Shown here piece after piece: positions 22,701 to 28,777 of a stretch of DNA of 28,777 nucleotides. The translations under genes were made by a program, and so were the position numbers. The notes under the pieces are model-generated. The model saw only the letters and a list, made by a program, of their open reading frames with translations, did no database searches and was not told the DNA's origin. Source of the DNA: a virus; the IMG/VR virus record IMGVR_UViG_3300032087_005456, positions 1 to 28,777 of that record, one strand, 5' to 3'. Positions within the stretch are counted from its first letter, which is position 1. Each line of letters opens with the position of its first letter.

Positions 22701-25700
22701 AAGTACCTGCACCAACAAATTTAAATGCAAATATTAAAGGTGTAGAGGAAGATGCAAGTTTTGGTTCGGCATCACATGATGTAATTATTACATGGGATTA
22801 TCCTTTAAATAGTAATGGAAATCGTTATGCTTTTGCAAGTGGATTTGAGGTTACTCATAATTTAAAAGGAAAAGAAATAACAGAAAAAGTAGGAGTACAA
22901 GATCAAAGTTTAAGAGTACCAAGAGTAGAAGCAGGAACATATAAATTAAAAATAAGAACAATTTCAAATATAAATACATATTCTTTCTATACAGAAAGAG
23001 ATTTTACTTTTGCAATACAACATTATGCTCCTCCTGGTAAATCAGTTATTAACAAAGTAAAATTTGGTGGAATTATAGGAGCTTTACCACAAATTGATTC
23101 AAGTACTGGAGTATTTAGAGTTGGAGATAGTGATGTAACTTCATTTACTTTTCAAGGCGCAGATGGAACTACATATTCAAATGTTTCTTCTAGCAGTACC
23201 CAAACAACAGTAACAAATACTGGTGGAGATGCCGCAGGAGAAAGTTATATTGTGTTTAGACAAAATGCTGCTGGTACTGGTATTATAACTAATAATGTAA
23301 GACTTTTCAATGATACAGATGCAACTCCTTCTTTTGAGTTCTGGGGTCTTGATAGTTATAGTGATGGAGTATTCGCTATGTCAGGCACAGCTACTATAGA
23401 AGCAAATTCTAATAAAATTGTAGGGTCAGGAACTTCATTTACTGCAGTAGAGCCTGGGGAGTTTGTAAAAATTGAAAACGGAACAGCTACAACAGCAACT
23501 ACAAGTGGTACAGTTTCAGATTCCACTTCCATTACTTTATCAGCAAGTAATAGTAACATAGAAGTAGGACAAACTGTAACAGGAACAAATTTAAAAGGTG
23601 TTTTAATTAGTGGAAGTACCTACTCTGATCCAGGAGAAATTTATGTTACTGCAATTAGTGGAACTTCTTTAACAGTAAATGCAAAAGTATCTATTGCAAG
23701 TGGAGAAACTTTAAACTTCACTCCATTTGTTTTATATAGAACTACAAATAATATAGAATCAGATACAGTAATGTTTGTAGATGAAATTATACCAAGAAAA
23801 TTTGAAGGTACAACACTTGAACGACAAAGTGTTGATTTAGACTCTCAAGATACAATTATTGCTAGAGTTTCAAATAATACAAAATCAGGAAACTTTACTA
23901 TAGAAGAAACTTACGCAGACTTTCCAGTTGCTGAAAATGCAATTACATTTACTCAAATTTCAAATAGTGTTATTGTAACAGAAAGTGAAGGAATTGCTTC
24001 AAATGACAATAATACAACACTTCCAACTTCAGCCGCAGTAAAAGATTATGTAGACGGACAAGTTACTGCATCAGATGATGATTTAAACTTTGCAGGAGAT
24101 AGCGGCTCAGGTACAATTGATCTTGATACAGAAACTCTTACAATTTCAGGAGATACAGGAATTACAACTACAGCTTCAGGAAATAGTGTAAGCATTGATT
24201 TAGACGATACAGCAGTTACACCAGGAAGTTATACAAATACAAACATAACAGTCGATCAACAAGGAAGAATTACAGCAGCTTCAACTGGAACTGGTGGTGG
24301 AAGTGCTACAACAATTAATAATAATGCTGATAATCGTGTTATCACTGGTAGTAATACCGCAGATACTTTAGAGGCAGAAAGTAGTCTTACTTATAATGGA
24401 ACTACACTAAGCCTATCATCTACTGCTCCAGTAATTAACTTTACAGATACAGACACAGGAGCAGATTCAGAAATTTCTGCTTCATCTTCAAACGGTAGTT
24501 TATTATTTTCAGCAGACAAAAACAATGAAACAGCAAACTCAGTAATTGATTTTAAAATTGATGGAACAACAAAATATTATATTGGAGCAAATGGAGGACT
24601 TTATCACGGTTCTTCTACACGAATTATTGATGGAAGCAGAAATTTAGAAAATATAGGCACAATATCAAGTGGAGCAATTACTTCTTTAGCAAATACGTTT
24701 ATTCTTGGAGATACTGCTACTAGCATAAGAACTCGAATAAGAAATGTAAATCAAAGTGGTTTTACAGAAACTGCAATTGATAATTATAGTTCGGGAGCTT
24801 ATCAACATCGATTAAGTATACAAACTGGTGGACACCTTAATATAGTAACTGGTGGACTAAGATTTGGAGGCACAGAAGTTATTTCAAGTGCTAAAGCTAT
24901 ATCAAATGTAACAACAATTACAAACGGACAATTTACAATTCCAAATACTGCAGGTACATCAGGTCAAGTATTAAAATGGCCTTCAAGTGGTACTGTGCTT
25001 GAGTGGGGAACAGTAACCAGTGGTACTACAACAACAATCAACAATAATGCTGATAATCGTGTTATAACTGGTAGCAATACTGCAGATACATTAAATGCTG
25101 AATCTACCATGACTTGGGACGGCGGAACTCTTGATTTTGGTAGTACAGGTGCAACTATATCAGGTGTTGGTATTTTAACTGCTGGGTATCAAAAAACAAG
25201 TGGTGATATTATTATTATTAATGGTACTGGCATACTCGATGTAAGTAGAAATTTAAGTAATATAGCTAATGCTACTTTTTCTGGTGCTGTTACTGCAGGT
25301 AATGCTTTATACTTTACAGATGGGGGAGATAGAACAATAAGAGGTCCTGCAAATAATGATTTATTTATTAATGCAAGACCGAATGGAACTAATGAAGGTT
25401 TAGGACTACAAATAAATGGTTCTACAAAATTATTTATAAACTTATCTGGAACAATTGATTTTAACTCAAGTCCTGTAGTGGGTGCATCAACAATTACAAA
25501 CGGACAATTCACAATTCCAAACACTGCAGGCTCAGCAGGTCAAGTATTAAAATGGCCTTCAAGTGGTACTGTGCTTGAGTGGGCAAACGATAATAGCGGA
25601 TCAGCTGCTGCAAACGATGCAACAATTACACTATCAGCAGGAACAAATTTAAGTGGTGGCGGAGACTTTACAACAGATCAATCTTCAAATGAGACTATTA

Positions 25701-27496
25701 CTTTTAATATGTCTACAACTCCAACAGGAATAACATCTATTAATTCACTTACAATAGAAGGAGCTTCTGGAAATCGTTTTGGAATTATACCAGTAGTACG
25801 ACAAGCTGATGGAGTAATGGAAGTTGGTAAGTATCTTGATTTTCATGCTACAGACGGTTCAACAGCAGATTATGCAGCAAGACTTTATCAATCAGGTACA
25901 AATCAACTTACAATTGATAGTGCAGGTAGAATACTTACAACAGGCGATGAAGGGCCTGGAAATGGACTTGATGCAGATACTCTTGATGGACAGCATGGAT
26001 CATATTATCAAAATGCTTCTAACATTAATGCAGGCACTTTAGCTGACGCTAGACTTTCTTCTAATGTTCCTCTTAAAGGTAGTTTAACTGCAAATACTCC
26101 AAGTAATATTACAACTTTTACATCAAATGATACACTACCTACAGCAAGCGGAAATCAGTCTGGATTACAAGTTTATCAAGATACAGTTAATGCTGATGCA
26201 TTTATGACTTTTCATATTAGTGGAGATTATGCTGTACACTTTGGACTTGATGGCGGAACAAATGACCTTGCAGTTGGCGGTTTTTCAATGGGAGCAAACT
26301 CTTATAGAATTTGGCACGAAGGAAATGATGGTGCAGGAACTGGCTTACACGCAGACTTACTAGATGGACAGCATGGATCATATTATTTAGATTACAATAA
26401 TTTTAGTAATACACCTTCAATTCCAACTGGAACAACAATAAACAACAATGCTGATAATCGTATTATTACTGGTAGTGGCACAGCCAATACTTTAAATGGC
26501 GAAAGCAATTTGACTTTTGATGGGTCTGCTTTGAGTGTGACAGGCACTATCAATAGTGGGAATATCTTTGCTAATAATGGCGAATTTACTGGTAGTTTTC
26601 TTTATGCCTCAGGAGATATAAGAGTAGGAACATCTACAGGTGCTACAAATCAAACTGGAATTGTAAAAAATGCTGGTACTACTTATGGTTTAGGTTTATT
26701 TAATTGGGGAGATGCTAACCCAATATTTATTGGTGGTAGTGAAGTTAATTTTAGAACTGAATCAGGTGCAGCTATTCCTTTAAAATCAAATGGCACAACC
26801 TTTCTTGACGCATCTCGCAATTTAATTAATGTTAATTCTTTGCATGTTGGAGGAACTTCAGTAGAAAGTGGAATATCTTTACAAGTAGAAGGAAATATTA
26901 GAGTACATGGAGGTACTGGCGGTAAAGGATCAAGAATAGATTTTGGAGATGAATTTAGGGTCATTGAATACACAACAAATGATACATTAGCTTTTAAATC
27001 GCCAGAAGATATGGCTTTTATTATTGATAACAATAATGATGGAACTACTCATATTTTTCATTGGAAAGCAAATACAAATACTGCTGATTCTGGTGGCACT
27101 TCATTAATGACATTAAATGAAAGTGGAAACTTAACAGCTACTGGCAATATTACAGCATATTCAGATGAACGATTAAAAGAAAATATACAAACATTAGATG
27201 GCTTAAAAATACTTGATATGAGAGGTGTATCCTTTATAAAAGACGGTAAAGCAGGTTCAGGTGTTATAGCACAAGAAATAGAAAAAATAGCTCCAGAATT
27301 AGTACATACAGCAGACGATGAAATGGGTACAAAATCAGTGGCTTATGGTAACTTAGTTGGTTATTTAATTGAAGCAATCAAAGAACAACAAAAACAAATA
27401 GAAGAATTACAAAAACTTGCACACCCCAAGTGTGGCATAGAAAGTTTTGACGGATACGAAGAACTTATAAAAAGAATAGAGAAACTAGAAAAATGA
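19772..27496 (+). CDS. Central tail tip protein fused to tail fibre (gpJ-like, S74 chaperone end)
   Basis: At 2,574 residues this is about twice lambda J. The N-terminus is gpJ-like (YDVLSEGPIEGLADGLSSIF, FASIFRGMALWIDGQITAIS). A fibronectin III-like region lies near residues 980-1085 (DVIITWDYPLNSNGN, YKLKIRTIS). From about residue 1400 it is a repetitive Thr/Asn/Gly-rich fibre (TTINNNADNRVITGSNTADT three times, NGQFTIPNTAG...WPSSGTVLEW twice, LDGQHGSYY twice). It ends in an S74 intramolecular chaperone, SDERLKENI from S2464, with a coiled coil (LIEAIKEQQKQIEELQKL). The chaperone should trimerise the fibre and cut itself off before S2464, leaving 111 residues. This protein would recognise the host receptor. 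It overlaps the next ATG by four bases (ATGA). Confidence 0.92.
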   Translation: MARYNREPFSVKNKSDLSNPNKDQYAITYDVLSEGPIEGLADGLSSIFINDVPIIQKLADDIMKPRRFSVATTASTATITNAQFGVIDALSYQNKEGLDIGTRYVAIDKAGAKGTGIASATATTQTITTSSNFFTSSMANGLHGTAPVYLRVAGAGQDGSDFVTKISTIVSATEATVVHPVPTTVSNVDIFFDHFSEIASISGNTATLTDAPGVTLSSTSAQVSSPVTNVNLSNLWNFQNVALGFRTGHQLQSPIILNTSFGQASTLAAPNMELRQNDLRATIGTTGNLSSTTYNDDELDEPSQDAGTGLDTVLTDSFLSVSNPSEVDEIHVTFTLPSCHALKSSSGAKGPSFVELQIWFEYSTDGGTNYESVLMFGPTNNEILNRTGPKGGRNVNYVIDGVAQIPNDGYIKPREAQYTSFIEEFVINTEPFQPYDNFRLRIRRINDLNFKDGSFQHTNPCTVSTVECIVKDKLSYPWTAYGALQFNARDFDNNLPVRSYLLKGRKVKVPTNYFTRDETGGAATYNRNVSTGADAGSYQSWDGNFRGDKSLASNSVNYQEVYTDNPVWIFYDLLTNERYGLGQFIDEDQIDKYELFRLARYCDEEVSDGEGGTEPRFTCNVYLTKTTEATSMLKQFASIFRGMALWIDGQITAISDQPKQPVYTFTKANVKDGAFSYEGTGERLKTNQIKVTWNDPTDNYRQAIEYVEDSESIATQNRIIREDVLAFGTTSRGQAHRLGKWKLLSAQNEKETVTFITGLNAAGLRPGDIITVQDADKDRASYSGRVSNTGTRNTTTIPLDRSITLPSDSFTTGFPPELLLIYPEGGAYLNQDSATISSTDYSRGDLIPSVTSSTAAANLVDDSSNKVEVFWSENVRVESQVLNNSTGTGSVSSLVVSSAFTSTPNAEVMWALKLYNADGTEATGSAKDYKIISIKETPDQEFEVIGAAFYRNKFDIIERGFIIPPQPTATTPDPDEEVPAPTNLNANIKGVEEDASFGSASHDVIITWDYPLNSNGNRYAFASGFEVTHNLKGKEITEKVGVQDQSLRVPRVEAGTYKLKIRTISNINTYSFYTERDFTFAIQHYAPPGKSVINKVKFGGIIGALPQIDSSTGVFRVGDSDVTSFTFQGADGTTYSNVSSSSTQTTVTNTGGDAAGESYIVFRQNAAGTGIITNNVRLFNDTDATPSFEFWGLDSYSDGVFAMSGTATIEANSNKIVGSGTSFTAVEPGEFVKIENGTATTATTSGTVSDSTSITLSASNSNIEVGQTVTGTNLKGVLISGSTYSDPGEIYVTAISGTSLTVNAKVSIASGETLNFTPFVLYRTTNNIESDTVMFVDEIIPRKFEGTTLERQSVDLDSQDTIIARVSNNTKSGNFTIEETYADFPVAENAITFTQISNSVIVTESEGIASNDNNTTLPTSAAVKDYVDGQVTASDDDLNFAGDSGSGTIDLDTETLTISGDTGITTTASGNSVSIDLDDTAVTPGSYTNTNITVDQQGRITAASTGTGGGSATTINNNADNRVITGSNTADTLEAESSLTYNGTTLSLSSTAPVINFTDTDTGADSEISASSSNGSLLFSADKNNETANSVIDFKIDGTTKYYIGANGGLYHGSSTRIIDGSRNLENIGTISSGAITSLANTFILGDTATSIRTRIRNVNQSGFTETAIDNYSSGAYQHRLSIQTGGHLNIVTGGLRFGGTEVISSAKAISNVTTITNGQFTIPNTAGTSGQVLKWPSSGTVLEWGTVTSGTTTTINNNADNRVITGSNTADTLNAESTMTWDGGTLDFGSTGATISGVGILTAGYQKTSGDIIIINGTGILDVSRNLSNIANATFSGAVTAGNALYFTDGGDRTIRGPANNDLFINARPNGTNEGLGLQINGSTKLFINLSGTIDFNSSPVVGASTITNGQFTIPNTAGSAGQVLKWPSSGTVLEWANDNSGSAAANDATITLSAGTNLSGGGDFTTDQSSNETITFNMSTTPTGITSINSLTIEGASGNRFGIIPVVRQADGVMEVGKYLDFHATDGSTADYAARLYQSGTNQLTIDSAGRILTTGDEGPGNGLDADTLDGQHGSYYQNASNINAGTLADARLSSNVPLKGSLTANTPSNITTFTSNDTLPTASGNQSGLQVYQDTVNADAFMTFHISGDYAVHFGLDGGTNDLAVGGFSMGANSYRIWHEGNDGAGTGLHADLLDGQHGSYYLDYNNFSNTPSIPTGTTINNNADNRIITGSGTANTLNGESNLTFDGSALSVTGTINSGNIFANNGEFTGSFLYASGDIRVGTSTGATNQTGIVKNAGTTYGLGLFNWGDANPIFIGGSEVNFRTESGAAIPLKSNGTTFLDASRNLINVNSLHVGGTSVESGISLQVEGNIRVHGGTGGKGSRIDFGDEFRVIEYTTNDTLAFKSPEDMAFIIDNNNDGTTHIFHWKANTNTADSGGTSLMTLNESGNLTATGNITAYSDERLKENIQTLDGLKILDMRGVSFIKDGKAGSGVIAQEIEKIAPELVHTADDEMGTKSVAYGNLVGYLIEAIKEQQKQIEELQKLAHPKCGIESFDGYEELIKRIEKLEK
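24307..24384 (+). repeat. Fibre repeat A, copy 1
   Basis: Encodes TTINNNADNRVITGSNTADT followed by LEAES in the fibre part of gpJ. Copies 2 (25028-25105) and 3 (26429-26510) encode nearly the same residues, with many third-position differences, so the protein rather than the DNA has been conserved. Confidence 0.8.
24913..25007 (+). repeat. Fibre repeat B, copy 1
   Basis: Encodes TITNGQFTIPNTAGTSGQVL and KWPSSGTVLEW. Its last 48 bases (24960-25007) are identical to 25536-25583 in copy 2, including third positions, which points to recent duplication or gene conversion. Confidence 0.85.
25028..25105 (+). repeat. Fibre repeat A, copy 2
   Basis: Encodes TTINNNADNRVITGSNTADT followed by LNAES; closest to copy 1 at 24307-24384. 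It immediately follows repeat B copy 1, so A and B may move as one unit. Confidence 0.8.
25490..25583 (+). repeat. Fibre repeat B, copy 2
   Basis: Encodes TITNGQFTIPNTAGSAGQVL and KWPSSGTVLEW. The first half has a few substitutions relative to copy 1; the last 48 bases are identical. Confidence 0.85.
25982..26008 (+). repeat. Fibre repeat C, copy 1
   Basis: Encodes LDGQHGSYY after an NGLDADT segment. It differs by one base over 27 from copy 2 at 26360-26386. LDGQ(H/D)GSYY is a motif of many marine-phage fibres. Confidence 0.8.
26360..26386 (+). repeat. Fibre repeat C, copy 2
   Basis: Encodes LDGQHGSYY after a GTGLHADL segment, preceded by WHEGNDG. Nearly identical in DNA to copy 1. Confidence 0.8.
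26429..26510 (+). repeat. Fibre repeat A, copy 3 (diverged)
   Basis: Encodes TTINNNADNRIITGSGTANT followed by LNGES. It follows repeat C copy 2 and is the most diverged copy in both DNA and protein. Confidence 0.75.
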
Positions 27497-28590
27497 CATT
27501 ACAAACATCAGGCTCAATATCATTAAATGAAATTCATGTAGAAGCGGGAGGTACTTCAGGTACTACTGCTTCTATTAATGATGCTGATATTCGTAGTATT
27601 GCAGCAAGTATTCCTTCAGGACATTCACCAATGCCTTTTTCTTTTTGGTATGGCGCTCCTTTTAGTGTAGGTAGTTGGCCTACAGGAGCAGGAAGTATTA
27701 CAGAGCCTTTCTTTGGTCCAATTATTGGATATGATACTAACTCAGATGGAACAGGCTCTGCTTATATGAGAGTAGAATTTAAACACGATACAGCAAATAA
27801 TCGAATTGAATTTAGAAAAGGAACAGTAAAAGATGGAACTGTTACTTATGCTTATGCTTATTTAACATATTCTGGAGATGTTTTAGATGATTCAAATTCA
27901 ACAAATCAATTTCAAGTTACAGTAGATTGGACAAATAGTGATACGACAGGAAATGGAACTGTAAATTATACTGAACCAAATACGAATAGAAAGTATAATT
28001 CTGGAACAGATCTTCCGTGGGAACAAATTAGTACTAGTTATGGAACTCCGTGGGAGTGGGGAGTTTCTTCAACAGGAACAACTACATCAGAAAGAGAGGT
28101 TACTGCTACGTTTTATATAAGAGTCAAAAAAGGGGATATATATTTTCCTTTTGCAACAGGTTATACAAATTCTGGATCAAAAACTTATAGTATTTCAGCA
28201 AGTGCAAATTCAGAACCAGTAATTTTCTGTTTACATTATGATATGCAGGTAGAATTACTAAATGGTACTCTTGTAAATGTAAATTTTGTAAAAGTAGGAG
28301 ATATGATAAAAACAAGAAAAGGATATACTCGAGTATCAGATGTAATTACAGAACATATGCGAGAAGGATACTTTATTGTAGATAATAATCTAAAAATTAC
28401 TGATGACCACCCTATTGAAGTAAATGGTAAATGGGTAACACCAGTAGATTATGTAGGAATGAAACAATATATAACAGGAAAAGTTCCAACTGTTTATATA
28501 GAAACTGAAAGTGGAGATTATTTAACATTTGCAAATGGCAAAGCATGGAACGTAAGTGGAGATTATAAAGATGGCTTTAACAAAGACTAA
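27493..28590 (+). CDS. Tail protein with C-terminal Hint (intein/hedgehog-like) domain
   Basis: This 365-residue protein starts at ATG 27493 overlapping the gpJ stop. Residues 1-55 (LQTSGSISLNEIHVEAGGTS to PMPFSFWYGA) match the N-terminal domain of many marine-phage tail or fibre-associated proteins. A beta-rich middle (about 60-240) follows. From C246 the sequence looks like a Hint domain: FCLHYDMQVELLNGTLVNV with nucleophile-position C246 and a KVGDMIKTRKGY loop, then ITDDHPIEVNGKWV with T303 and H306 as in the TxxH block, and YLTFANGKAWNVSGDY. The protein ends GFNKD, without the His-Asn and Cys/Ser/Thr that close an intein. It may self-cleave or form an ester/crosslink like hedgehog or bacterial intein-like domains, or be inactive. 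Confidence 0.8.
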   Translation: MTLQTSGSISLNEIHVEAGGTSGTTASINDADIRSIAASIPSGHSPMPFSFWYGAPFSVGSWPTGAGSITEPFFGPIIGYDTNSDGTGSAYMRVEFKHDTANNRIEFRKGTVKDGTVTYAYAYLTYSGDVLDDSNSTNQFQVTVDWTNSDTTGNGTVNYTEPNTNRKYNSGTDLPWEQISTSYGTPWEWGVSSTGTTTSEREVTATFYIRVKKGDIYFPFATGYTNSGSKTYSISASANSEPVIFCLHYDMQVELLNGTLVNVNFVKVGDMIKTRKGYTRVSDVITEHMREGYFIVDNNLKITDDHPIEVNGKWVTPVDYVGMKQYITGKVPTVYIETESGDYLTFANGKAWNVSGDYKDGFNKD

Positions 28591-28777
28591 AACTATTGTA
28601 AGGTGTGAAGTTTACCCTGTACCAGATAGAACGGCACCACAAGTTATGGTAATGTATAATCATACTTTTGAAGATTCAGAAGATAGTGAGTTACCTCTCG
28701 TTGCTCCAACGACAAAAATTCTAGAAGCAACAGATGCAGATGGTAATGCTACCGATGTCAGCCAAGAAGATTTATTA
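28571..28777 (+). CDS. Small conserved tail-region protein (MALTKT family), partial
   Basis: The first 69 residues are in the window; the gene continues past the end. It starts at ATG 28571 inside the Hint gene (20-base overlap). It begins MALTKTKTIVRCEVYPVPDR, followed by VMVMYNHTFEDSEDSELPLV, an acidic segment and TDVSQEDLL. Small phage proteins of the form MALTKTxTIxRxEVYP...V.V.YE.TWDDxxDxDLP...VSGED are common near the end of marine-phage tail modules; function unknown, probably virion or tail associated. The match is from memory of the pattern. Confidence 0.75.
   Translation, partial: MALTKTKTIVRCEVYPVPDRTAPQVMVMYNHTFEDSEDSELPLVAPTTKILEATDADGNATDVSQEDLL

Noticed and set aside
24307-26510. 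Regular repeats considered as a CRISPR array
   Set aside because: Repeats are few, irregularly spaced, in frame within one long gene, and encode fibre motifs.
25189-27033. Antisense frames of 111 and 116 residues under the fibre gene
   Set aside because: They arise from low-complexity, repetitive AT-rich DNA of gpJ; compositions (Pro/Leu/Ile/Ser) are shadow-like and no start signals are seen.
1-28777. tRNA genes, integrase, repressor, attachment sites, insertion sequences
   Set aside because: Looked for on both strands; no cloverleaf-like element, recombinase motif or transposase was seen. Faint tRNA-like folds cannot be excluded by eye.

Overview
The window is 28.8 kb of an AT-rich double-stranded DNA tailed phage. 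Every supportable gene is on the + strand and no gap between genes exceeds about 70 bases. The head genes are of HK97 type. The tail genes follow the lambda order G/GT-H-M-L-K-I-J, so the virion should be a siphovirus with a long, non-contractile tail. The low GC content and many small proteins of kinds I associate with marine phages (a DUF6171-like zinc ribbon, GSISLN-type tail protein, MALTKT-type tail protein, LDGQHGSYY fibre repeats) suggest an uncultured marine phage. A marine alphaproteobacterial host such as SAR11 is plausible, but this is inference from composition and family resemblance. I see no integrase, repressor, tRNA or attachment site.

Layout. (1) 1-3930: the end of a membrane protein, a holin-like protein, a zinc-ribbon protein, a conserved virion-type protein (1217-1981), and a tightly overlapped run of very small proteins, most of them strongly Lys/Arg-rich. 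(2) 3928-5226: large terminase subunit. (3) 5249-9226: a compact head unit. It starts at a strong sigma70-like promoter (TTGACT-17-TACAAT) and contains an HNH protein, the portal, a small HTH-like protein and a prohead protease fused to the major capsid protein. It ends at a clear rho-independent terminator. The capsid part has its own internal Shine-Dalgarno site and ATG. (4) 9233-13060: head-tail connector, large neck protein, tail terminator and major tail protein, closed by a UUCG-loop hairpin. (5) 13073-19772: tail assembly chaperones joined by a -1 ribosomal frameshift, tape measure, and lambda M, L, K and I homologues. (6) 19772-28777: a 2,574-residue gpJ/tail-fibre fusion ending in an S74 self-cleaving chaperone, a tail protein with a C-terminal Hint (intein/hedgehog-like) domain, and the start of a small conserved tail-region gene that runs off the window.

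How it works together: terminase and HNH protein package DNA through the portal into a capsid matured by the fused protease. Connector, neck and terminator proteins join it to a tail whose length is set by the tape measure and whose tube is the major tail protein. The L/K/I/J tip and fibre recognise the host. Two hairpins lie directly behind the two most abundant virion proteins (capsid and tail tube), and nine junctions are one-base TAATG stop/start overlaps, so expression levels look tuned by RNA structure and translational coupling.

Most unusual items: the complete frameshift signal whose hairpin contains the zero-frame stop codon, the in-frame nested capsid gene, the cluster of small basic proteins (one with a signal-peptide-like leader), the module inserted between the iron-sulfur cysteines of gpL, and the Hint domain on a tail protein.
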